Origin: Terriglobus albidus
GTDB taxonomy: Bacteria > Acidobacteriota > Terriglobia > Terriglobales > Acidobacteriaceae
Length of the DNA stretch: 64,000 nt
Direction of reading: 5' to 3'
Assembly: GCF_025685425.1 (NCBI RefSeq)
Contig: NZ_JAGTAS010000052.1
Span: 62,001-126,000, forward strand
Part shown: piece by piece, positions 1 to 8,500 of the stretch
How positions within the stretch are numbered: the first letter of the stretch is position 1
Layout: each line of letters begins with the position of its first letter
The notes under the pieces: model-generated
The model's input: the letters and a program-made list of their open reading frames with translations, nothing else
Database searches by the model: none
What the model was told of the DNA's origin: nothing
Position numbers and translations under genes: made by a program

Positions 1-2
1 CC

Positions 3-1055
3 TCGCGTTCGCTTGGTCTTCCGCTGGTGCTCTTTGCCATCGCCGAATCGCTGCAAGACCAGCCACGCTGGGTGCGCATCGTGATTTTCCTCGTGCCGGG
101 CAGCCTGCTCCATCCGCTGATCGCCGCCTGCGGGATTTACCTGATTGCACTGATCGTTGCCCTTCGCAGCGGAAACCGCGCCATGGTGTACGGCGTCATC
201 GCATTTGCCCTGGCGACATCGACGGCCGTCCATTGGCTTGCACCGGTCGAATCTTCTGCCTATCGCGAAGCCGCCGTCTCCCGGACCTACTGGTTCCTTA
301 CTCGCTGGAGTTGGGATGAAATCATCGGTGTGATTGCGCCGATTCTGTTGCTTTTGGCTCTGGATCGCTTTCGTCTGACAACCTTCACCGATACCTTTTC
401 GACCTTCCTGCGGGCTCTCTGTCTCGGTGGGATCGTCACCATCGTGGTCAACCTGCTGTTCGCACATCCCGAGAGCGGCAACCATCTGGTCGCCAGTCTG
501 CAGCCTCTTCGCTTTTTCACATTTCTCTATCTGGTGATGGCTCTGGCGCTCGGCTCACTACTTGCACTGATACCTCGCAGGATTGTTGGTGGACTCATCA
601 TCGCCGCACTCGCGGTATTTCTTTTCCTGGTACAGCGCAATATCTATCCGAACACGGTTCATCTGGAACTCCCCTGGCGAACCTTGTCCAATGAGTGGGA
701 ACGCGCCTTCCTCTGGATACGGGAACATACGCCGCAGGACGCCGTATTCGCGATGGACTCCGACTACCACAACCTTCCGGGCGAGGATACCCACGTCTTC
801 CGCGCAATTGCGCTGCGCGATGCGTTGCCGGATTATTCCAAAGATGGAGGGATCGCTGCGGTAAAACCATCCGTTGCGAACGACTGGATCCGCGGTGTAG
901 CCCTGCAGCGTGATCTCGATGCCCTGGATGACACGACACGTATCGCCAGAATGAAACCGGCGGGTGTGACCTGGGTGATCCTTCGCCCTTTAGCCAACAC
1001 CCGCCTTGATTGTCCCTACGTCGATCACGATATCCGCATCTGCCGGATTCCGTAG
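3..1055 (+). CDS. Polytopic membrane protein, 5'-truncated by the window edge
   Basis: The reading frame is open to the left edge, so the gene almost certainly begins outside the window; the first internal GTG is at 27. The visible part (about 350 residues) has roughly seven to eight hydrophobic segments over the first 200 residues and then a soluble C-terminal domain of about 130 residues beginning with a WIREHTPQDAVF segment. That layout (membrane bundle followed by a WIRE-HTP-type periplasmic tail) resembles uncharacterised GT39/GT-C-like glycosyltransferase relatives, but no catalytic acidic loop is visible in this piece. Function is therefore not assigned. It converges on the DUF3857 gene on the other strand. 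Confidence 0.7.
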   Translation, partial: SRSLGLPLVLFAIAESLQDQPRWVRIVIFLVPGSLLHPLIAACGIYLIALIVALRSGNRAMVYGVIAFALATSTAVHWLAPVESSAYREAAVSRTYWFLTRWSWDEIIGVIAPILLLLALDRFRLTTFTDTFSTFLRALCLGGIVTIVVNLLFAHPESGNHLVASLQPLRFFTFLYLVMALALGSLLALIPRRIVGGLIIAALAVFLFLVQRNIYPNTVHLELPWRTLSNEWERAFLWIREHTPQDAVFAMDSDYHNLPGEDTHVFRAIALRDALPDYSKDGGIAAVKPSVANDWIRGVALQRDLDALDDTTRIARMKPAGVTWVILRPLANTRLDCPYVDHDIRICRIP

Positions 1056-1234
1056 TTCTTGGTGTATTGCTCACCGCAGTACGGGTCGATAAGAAGATTT
1101 CTCCGCGCCCGTTGGTCGCTACGAAATGACAAACGAAAATACGCTCGCGCGAAGCGCGATACCCACCGTTCGCGATCAAACCGCGAAGAATTGGGGCACC
1201 GAGTATCTACTGCTTCCGAATTCGTCGATAACCC
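1056..1234. other. Intergenic spacer with hairpins and a short dispersed motif
   Basis: This gap separates two convergent genes. It contains two small inverted repeats (about 1145-1159, TCGCGC-GAA-GCGCGA; about 1169-1188, TTCGCG...CGCGAA) and a stretch (1092-1135) whose two halves recur at 19361-19439, including CGCTNCGAAATGACAAACGA. No open frame with coding character is seen. Confidence 0.4.
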
Positions 1235-3253
1235 CTAGTTGCTTGCTCCCGAGGCTGTAGCCGCAGGTGCGGGCTGCAATACGACGTTCTCCTGATCCTT
1301 GGCCTGCAGCTTGTTATAGAAGGTCCGGATTGTCGGATAATCGGTGACTGGGTAGATCAGACCGTTGCGCGCGAGGTTACGGCGAACCGTGATCGTGTTC
1401 GTCACCTGCTGGCTGCTGATGTCATACAGCATGCTGTCCAGAATCTTGTCCTGCGTTGTACCAGGAGCCGACTCGACCTTCATTCCTGCCGGAAGAACAT
1501 AACGGACCGCATCGCGTTCCCATACTTCATAGTTGAAGTAGACCGGAAGCTCACGCTTTTCATGCGGGAACGCAGCCTTGGCGCGCGACTCATAGATATC
1601 GCCGGGAAGAATCATACGCTTCGAGGTCGCTACACCTACAGGACCACTCACCTTCAGCGCCACTTTCAGAGGCTTTTCGTAGTCATAGAGCTGCTCGATC
1701 TTCGTGACCTCCGCTTCCATGCCGGCGGGCAGCATGGCTTCCACGGCATCCTTCAGATCGCGGTTCAACTCTGTTTCGTCGGTACGGGTTGCACGTTGAC
1801 GCCAACGTACGGCGGGAGCTCCCATGAAAGTAAATACGCCTACACCAGTTGCTTTGCCTGTTTCGTCGAGTTTCAGATCAGCGACTCGCTGCACCTGAGA
1901 GTACTTATAGCTCTCGCCCGGAAGCTCCGCGACCTTGACACCCTGATCCGTCTGACGAATGCCACCGGCATACGTGTGCTTCCAATCCAAGTGTCCGTAG
2001 GGAACATACTTCATGCCTGGATCAAAGAATTGTTCCTTACCATCGACAACGACAATCGCGACCAGATCATCAAGTTGCGAAAAGGAAAGCCAACCAGGAA
2101 GAAAGATCCTGTCATCTCGGCGTACTACCGCCATTCCGTAGGCCTTCATACCCGCAGCCTTCGCCATCGCGAGGAAAAGACCGGCCAGATCATCACTGCT
2201 GCCGCGCTTTCGGGCGAGGACGTCATCGGCGGACTTCACGGCCTTGAGGCCATTGGCCTTATCTTCGGAGGCAGTGCGCGCGCGGGTAAAGTCCGTGTTG
2301 TCCATCGCCATCACAGCGGCGTAAATCTTCTTCAGCTTGTCGTCCTGCGTCGTGGCACCGGCGATGGTTTCCGTCGTGAAGGACCGTACAGCGCCGGACG
2401 GCTCAGCAAACTTGTCGATGTCCTTCGACCATTTCTTGCCTTCCGACTGCCAGAACTCATCCGCGCTCTTGTAGCTCAGGTAATAGAACATCACCCGGTA
2501 GCTATTGCTTTTCATGGGAGGCATATAGTCCTCCTCAACCACAGCCGGAATATCCTTCGCATTCAACTCGAAGATGATCTGACCGTTATTCCCATTTACA
2601 CCAGGCAATTGCGTCTGCTTGATCTCTGTACCTTTGGGAAGAATCGGCGTCCAGGAGATTCGTGTGTTGTTCTTTCCATCAGAGAAATACAACTCCCTGG
2701 TGCTGGGCTTCCATACGTAGTGCGCCTTCTGCACGTACAGGCCTCCCTGAACATCCCAGCGAGGGAAGGTATACCAGTTATCGTCCCAGCGTTTTTTGTA
2801 ATGCAGCTCGATAATGCTGCCCACCGTCACGTCCGGAAGGGTAACGACCTTCGCCGTGTACTTGTTCTCCTTAGTCTTTTCGATCACCTTTTCATAAGGT
2901 TTTCCCGTATATGGGATGATCGTCCCATCGGGATGGATCGTGCGTCCCTGAACATCATCGATATTCCAGTACCAGCCATCATTGCCGTGGTACTGCACCA
3001 GTTCATAGTCCGCATTTTTTCTCCCCTCTTCGTTAAGAATTTTGATGCGAACATAAGCGCTGAACATATGGAGCCCGTCTTCCGTCAGCTCGTCATAGTT
3101 CAGAATCACGGCCGAAGCTCCCGGCGCCTGCGGGAAGCTTGTCATCTTCAGTTCATCCTGTGTCGGCGTAATCCACTGATCAGCAGCGTGCGCCACGCCG
3201 CTTCCTACCACCAACGCCGCTGCCAGATAGGCGGCACGTATCATCCGAAACAT
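1235..3253 (-). CDS. Exported DUF3857 / transglutaminase-like protein with degenerate active site
   Basis: Start is taken at the ATG with GGAGG five bases upstream (MFRMIRAAYLAAAL...), giving a 672-residue protein with a Sec signal peptide ending near AHA. An N-terminal DUF3857 beta domain (about 30-250) is followed by a transglutaminase-like core and a C-terminal DUF2569/beta-type tail. The canonical Cys of the core (G-D-C-K in its neighbour) is Ser353 here (RGSSDD), the His position is Asp396, and only the Asp (FFDPG, Asp411) remains, so protease-like catalysis is unlikely. It lies 23 bp downstream of the intact paralogue, presumably in one transcript. Role: unknown periplasmic protein; binding or partner role is inference. 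Confidence 0.85.
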   Translation of the reverse strand: MFRMIRAAYLAAALVVGSGVAHAADQWITPTQDELKMTSFPQAPGASAVILNYDELTEDGLHMFSAYVRIKILNEEGRKNADYELVQYHGNDGWYWNIDDVQGRTIHPDGTIIPYTGKPYEKVIEKTKENKYTAKVVTLPDVTVGSIIELHYKKRWDDNWYTFPRWDVQGGLYVQKAHYVWKPSTRELYFSDGKNNTRISWTPILPKGTEIKQTQLPGVNGNNGQIIFELNAKDIPAVVEEDYMPPMKSNSYRVMFYYLSYKSADEFWQSEGKKWSKDIDKFAEPSGAVRSFTTETIAGATTQDDKLKKIYAAVMAMDNTDFTRARTASEDKANGLKAVKSADDVLARKRGSSDDLAGLFLAMAKAAGMKAYGMAVVRRDDRIFLPGWLSFSQLDDLVAIVVVDGKEQFFDPGMKYVPYGHLDWKHTYAGGIRQTDQGVKVAELPGESYKYSQVQRVADLKLDETGKATGVGVFTFMGAPAVRWRQRATRTDETELNRDLKDAVEAMLPAGMEAEVTKIEQLYDYEKPLKVALKVSGPVGVATSKRMILPGDIYESRAKAAFPHEKRELPVYFNYEVWERDAVRYVLPAGMKVESAPGTTQDKILDSMLYDISSQQVTNTITVRRNLARNGLIYPVTDYPTIRTFYNKLQAKDQENVVLQPAPAATASGASN

Positions 3254-3276
3254 CTCAACCTCCAAACCATCTCTTG

Positions 3277-5271
3277 TTACTTCTTTTTCAGAACGACGTT
3301 GCTTTGCTCGTCGTAACCGATTACACCTGCGAGCTTCTGCACTTCTTCGTATTTCGCCGCGGGCAACTCCACCTGCCGCACCACGTATGTCCGTGTGTAA
3401 TGCAGCTTGCCGCCTTCAACCTTACTGGCGCTCTCATACGAGGCCCAGCCCATATCCATCTTCACCGGATCGGGGATTTCGTCCGCCACATAGCCCTGCG
3501 GCAATTCGATCTCATAGTCGTCTTTCACTTCTCGTGCGGCGCCAAGATCGATGGGATATACACGGGCCTTTCTATCTGTCTCCAGACTGTCAGTTCCGAG
3601 CACGCGAGGACGCATCATCAACAAAGAGCCCGCAGGTCTGGCAAAGCTTGATGCCTTCAAGGCATAGGACATCTTCAAATCTTTCGTAAGCTCCATGGTG
3701 TTCTCAACTTTCAAACCGTCATAGCTGAAATTCACCAGATCGCGTCCGAGCATACGATCAAAGATCTCGTGCTGTTCTTTCTCAGTCCCGGTACGAAAGA
3801 GCCGACGATGCCGATCGGCGATATCACCGAAACGGCTTTCTATTATCTGCCCAGTCAGTGAGCCGTCTTCCGCCAGCTTGAACTGGCCTGTACGGCGGAT
3901 TGAATTCATTTCGGGATCGAGAATTGGAAATGCAATGACTTGACTGTACTTCCCGTCCATCAGTACGCCATAGCCGCCTTGCAGGTTGTACTCAAGATGC
4001 CCGAATGGCGTGTACTCCCAGGTTGGATCGAAGATTAGATACCGCTTGCCATTATTTGCCTTCACGATGGCATGCAGCTTAGAAGACTCGTAGTCCGCCG
4101 GAAGTTCGATCGCCGCAATCATATGGTTCCCGGCAATCGATGGAGCATTAGGATCCACCACACCCCGATCAGAGTCCACCATCACCCATGTCGAGCGGAT
4201 ACCAACACCAGAGAGCATGGCTGAGAGAAGCGTCGCTTTATCTTTACAGTCGCCGTATTTGTTTTTGTAGATCTGTTGTGCCGGATGGGGCTGGTACCCG
4301 CCTACTCCGATTTCGATGGCAACATACCGAATCTGACTCTGTACATACTCCGCAATCGACTGGACTTTCTCCGCAAAATCCGTCTTACCGGCAATCAGCT
4401 CCTGTGCCTTAGCGGTCATCTCCGGCGTGGCATCGTTACGTCCTTTCGCAAGGACGTCATACCACTCGCCGATACTCTCCCAACTTCCCTTCGTCGCGTT
4501 AGGAATCGGGGCTCCAAAATAGTGGACGGACATGCGCTTCGTCTGCCCTCGCCATTCCGGAGCCATATTGACGTCTCGCAGATCAACTGGCGGCTCGTTG
4601 GAAACTTCCCACAGATACTTACCTTTTTCAAGATCGACCGGGACAGTTTCCTTCTTTCCCTTCCAGACCTCTTTGTATTCCACGCCTGGCGGCAACTCCA
4701 GCTTCAGGCGCTCTTTCAGAACCGGGAGCTCCTCCTGAACGTGCCAAATATATTCCGTAGAGTAGGGACGAGCCTCGCGCTCGTACTCCATGGCAACAAT
4801 CGCCCCAGGATCGCCGGCCGGCGCAGTACCTCCCCTATAGCGATCATCCGAATAGAGCAGATAACCCTCGTAAGAACCGTGGTCTGCAATCTCGTTATCC
4901 TTCAACTCGTACTCATGACCATCCGGTCCAATGCTCCAGATTTTCAGAAGACGAAGTTTCGAATCACCGTCGTAGGAAGCTCCGAGATGTGCATAGCCCC
5001 TACCCTGTGGGCGCAGAATCTTGATGGCCACGCGGTGATGCTCCACTGCACGCAGGTCGCCGCTTACGGTATAGGTAGTATCCGAAAGCAGGACAACGGC
5101 ATTGGTATTTGCAGGGTATGAGGGCAGCGGCTGCTTCGCAGCCTCTTTCAGCCAGTCAGGCAGGACCGGTTTCTTTTCCGCGAATGCAGAGGAGCTAAGC
5201 AGCGCGACGAAACAGGCACATGCGAGGAGACGAACCGAGGAAGGAAAGGCAAGAGAACGATTCAGGAACAC
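3277..5271 (-). CDS. Exported DUF3857 domain protein with intact transglutaminase-like triad
   Basis: I favour the GTG at 5271, preceded by AGGG, because it gives a compact signal peptide (RLLACACFVALLSSSAFA); the frame extends to a GTG at 5343 without a ribosome site. An N-terminal DUF3857 domain is followed by a transglutaminase-like fold with Cys342 (YGDCKDKATLL), His383 (GNHMIAA) and Asp415 (FDPTWEYTPFG), the expected thiol-protease-type triad, and a C-terminal beta domain. Likely periplasmic. It forms a two-gene unit with the degenerate paralogue downstream. The substrate is unknown; proteins of this architecture are common in Acidobacteriota and Bacteroidota. Confidence 0.85.
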   Translation of the reverse strand: MFLNRSLAFPSSVRLLACACFVALLSSSAFAEKKPVLPDWLKEAAKQPLPSYPANTNAVVLLSDTTYTVSGDLRAVEHHRVAIKILRPQGRGYAHLGASYDGDSKLRLLKIWSIGPDGHEYELKDNEIADHGSYEGYLLYSDDRYRGGTAPAGDPGAIVAMEYEREARPYSTEYIWHVQEELPVLKERLKLELPPGVEYKEVWKGKKETVPVDLEKGKYLWEVSNEPPVDLRDVNMAPEWRGQTKRMSVHYFGAPIPNATKGSWESIGEWYDVLAKGRNDATPEMTAKAQELIAGKTDFAEKVQSIAEYVQSQIRYVAIEIGVGGYQPHPAQQIYKNKYGDCKDKATLLSAMLSGVGIRSTWVMVDSDRGVVDPNAPSIAGNHMIAAIELPADYESSKLHAIVKANNGKRYLIFDPTWEYTPFGHLEYNLQGGYGVLMDGKYSQVIAFPILDPEMNSIRRTGQFKLAEDGSLTGQIIESRFGDIADRHRRLFRTGTEKEQHEIFDRMLGRDLVNFSYDGLKVENTMELTKDLKMSYALKASSFARPAGSLLMMRPRVLGTDSLETDRKARVYPIDLGAAREVKDDYEIELPQGYVADEIPDPVKMDMGWASYESASKVEGGKLHYTRTYVVRQVELPAAKYEEVQKLAGVIGYDEQSNVVLKKK

Positions 5272-5427
5272 AGCTACAAACCCTTTGCAGATCAAGCCAA
5301 CGAGCGGGCCAAGGAATGACGGGCGGAGAACGATTTCTTCCACGCCTGACGTACCAAAGTTGGAGATGTAGCTGCTTTATATCCTGCGCACGGACGAGAG
5401 GCAAGAGAATTTGCACAGGATTTATAG

Positions 5428-5531
5428 CATTTTCCCAGTTCCTGAATATCCGGAAAGGACATGCAGCGGCGTTTTCTTTGCGGAAAACACCCATAGATGC
5501 GGAAGCCTACACTACCTCACAAGGAAAATCC
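5428..5531 (+). repeat. Dispersed 108-bp palindromic element, copy A
   Basis: Diverged copy of the family described at 39695-40032. It starts GCATTTTCCC, carries the internal hairpin GGCGTTTTC/GGAAAACAC (one mismatch), and ends AGGAAAATCC. It begins one base after the bcsC stop codon (5533-5535 on the minus strand) and fills the gap between bcsC and the DUF3857 gene. Confidence 0.8.
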
Positions 5532-5532
5532 T

Positions 5533-8500
5533 CTACGGCACACGTAACGGGCGGAAACCGTCGTACGGGAACAGACCCGTCGGGTAGTCTTCTGTCGGCA
5601 CCTGCGGCTTGAACAGGTAGCGGAAGAAGAAGCCGGCCGTAATGGTGTTGTAGTTGTTCGTATTGTTGCCGTTCAGAATGCCGCCGACGTACCAGTGATC
5701 GGCGATGCGGTAACTCATCTCAGAGTTCAAAGAGTAGTTCAGCCCGGTGCTGGTGTTGACCGGATACTCTCCGCAGGTATGCGCCGCAATGGAGGGCAGC
5801 GTGCAACCCGAGAACGCCCCGGTCTGCAGTGACGTATCCAGGGGATAGTACTTGGCGTAGGCTTCCTGGAAGCTTTGCACGCCCACAGCACCGGCGATCG
5901 TATAGTGCCAGTTCGTGCCGTAGAAACCATTGAAGGTGACAGGCATGGCGCCGAGGAAGTACGCGTTCGGGCTGAAGTATCCGCCCATGCCGTAGGTCAT
6001 GCCGCGCTGGTTGTTGTCATAGTGCATGCCGAAGAAGCTGGCGCCGAGATTCAAAGAGCCATAGCCCGGGAACTGCTTCACCCGCCAGTAGGAACCGACG
6101 GTGCCTTCGAACTTCCGGTTATCCAGGACATGAAATCCGGTCAGAGAGGCCCCTGCCGCACTGACGTAGAAGCCTGCACGCTCATTGCCGAAGTCGAGAC
6201 GCAGACCGCCTCCGGTGGAGACGACGCCGCCCCAGATGTTGCCCGCGAAGACCGGTGTGGCAGAGCCCGGATCGCGCATACCGGAGTAGGACAGCTGTGT
6301 GTCTTTCACGTTGTCGCGATCGGCGAACAACAGGAAGTGGCCACCGAAGGGACGCCAGCGCCCATGGCCGATGACATTGGTTACGAGGAACTCGTAGGGG
6401 GTGAAGCCAACCGACACCGCCATATTGGTGGTTACCAGTTGCGCCTCGCCACCGAGGCCGGCCGTAAGCTGCTGCGACGGCTGATTGATGGCGTTCAAAG
6501 GAAGTGTGCCCAGAATCGGCACCGTGCCGCTGGCGTTCTGGTACGACGCAAGATCGAGCGAGCCCGCATTCAGGAAGACAGCCCGTGGAATGATGCTGAG
6601 CCGCAGTGTCTTATTCGCGACCAGCGTCGCCTCGAAGGGCGATTCCAGATCGAACAGCCGGTTCATACCCGAGATGCCGCTGCGATAACGGGCAAGAGCC
6701 GTCGCGCCGATCCATGAGGAATAGCTTGCCTCCAGAGAAGCCAGGTCCAGTTCGGCCTGCTGCCGCTCGCTGAGAGGAGGTCCCGGAGTCAGAGCCGCAG
6801 TGCGATCCCAACTGCCACGCAACGGCGGAACGTTCTTTGCCAACAGCATGGGATCCGTTGGAGGATTTTGCAGCGGGTAGCTTGGTCCCAGATCAGGATA
6901 GGGTTGACCGCTCAGCGCGACAGGGACGCCAGGATAAAAGAGTGGAGCCTGCTGCGGTCCGGTGGAGGTTCCCTCGACAGAACGGCTGCGTACCGTCCGG
7001 CGCCCGGTCGTAGCCGGACGACGTACTGGCTGCGGATACTGCTGTCCGTAGCTCTCTGTCCCGGTAGCCGCACCGGCGTTCTGCGCCAGGCCGCCACGAT
7101 ACTGATAGTTCTGCTGCGTCTGAGGAGCCTGAACCGCCGAACCCGTGCCGCCCTGCGGCTGCGGAATCTGCGTCTGCGCGGCGTTGTACGGCTGACCGTT
7201 GTACTGCGTCTGGGTCAGGGGAGCAACATCGATCGGGTCCTGCGGAGGATGGCTCGTACCAACCAACGGTCTCGGGTCGGACTGTCTGCGACGGGTGGCG
7301 GCGGCTTCGGCTGCCGCGATGTCCGGATGAGAGGATGACGACGGCAAACGGCCAGTGCGCCTGGAGTTCGGCACATACTTCGCCGTCGGAACAACGTCTG
7401 TCGGCTGCTGCATCTTCGGCTGGATGGGCTGGAGATCCGATCCCAGATCCACCGGGGCCGCCTGCGCCATATAGGCGGCATTCTGGTTTACGCTTTGCGG
7501 GTTGAACGGAACGTAGGGACCGTAAACTTCACCGCGAGCCTGCTGCTGAGCTGGAGGGCCATAAGCGGAGAGAGGACCTGCGCCATTGACTGCCTGCTCT
7601 GTCAACCGCCGGATCTGCTCCCGCTGATATGCCATGTAGTCATTGGCATTGACGGCATTGCCGTTGGTGTCCGTCTGCGGGAAGGCCGGCAAAGCGCTCT
7701 GAGCGGTGGCCTCGGGCTGTTGCTGGCCGAACGGAGCAAGCGCCGGATTCGCCTCCGCCTGCGGAATGTAATCCTTTAGCCGCGTCGTCGTTCCCGGACG
7801 AGCCGGCGTGCGCTGCTGCTGGTAGGCCGGATTCGTCATATACGACGGCACCAGAGTGCCATTCGGAGGAGCGCCGTTTCCCTGTAGCTGTACCGGCGCA
7901 GTCCCGTACTGATTCGAGTAGCTGGGAAGATAAGGCGGAGGCGCCGGAGCTGCGATCTGTCCCGTCACCATGGCTGCATCTGATCCCGGAGCCATCAACT
8001 GTGCCAGATCCATAGCCTGCGTCGCATTGGGCAGACGGCCGCCATTCTGGGCTGCGAGGCTCATCTCGGCAGCGAGCTCAGCACCTGGATCTCCCGGAGG
8101 CATCGCATTGAGACTTGCTTTGTAGTAGTCCGCCGCACGTTCGCTGTCTCCGCGAGCCTGCTCGAACTTCGCCGCAAGGATCAGCATTTGCGCATCCTTC
8201 GGATACTGATCGAGGCCATAACGCAGCCACGTCTCGGCATTCTTGGTATCGTTCGCCGCCAGGGCAGCCCCGATGGCGGCCTTGTAATCGGTCGCCGACG
8301 CCGTCGTCATGTCCTGCGAACGGAAGATAGCAACTGCCTGTTTCGGCTGACCGGCACGCGCATAGCCCGTTGCCAACGCGCGAATTACAGCCGGATTATC
8401 GGGAAAAGCCTTCGCCGCGGCGTTCAGAATCGCCAGCGCACGGCGAATGTTATTGGCCGCCACAGCCTGATTGGCGCGGCGTACTGCCCAATTCGCCCAG

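Noticed and set aside
1562-3316. Long plus-strand frame (584 codons) opposite the DUF3857 gene
   Set aside because: It is antisense to a gene with clear family motifs and a signal peptide, has no ribosome site and no recognisable domain.
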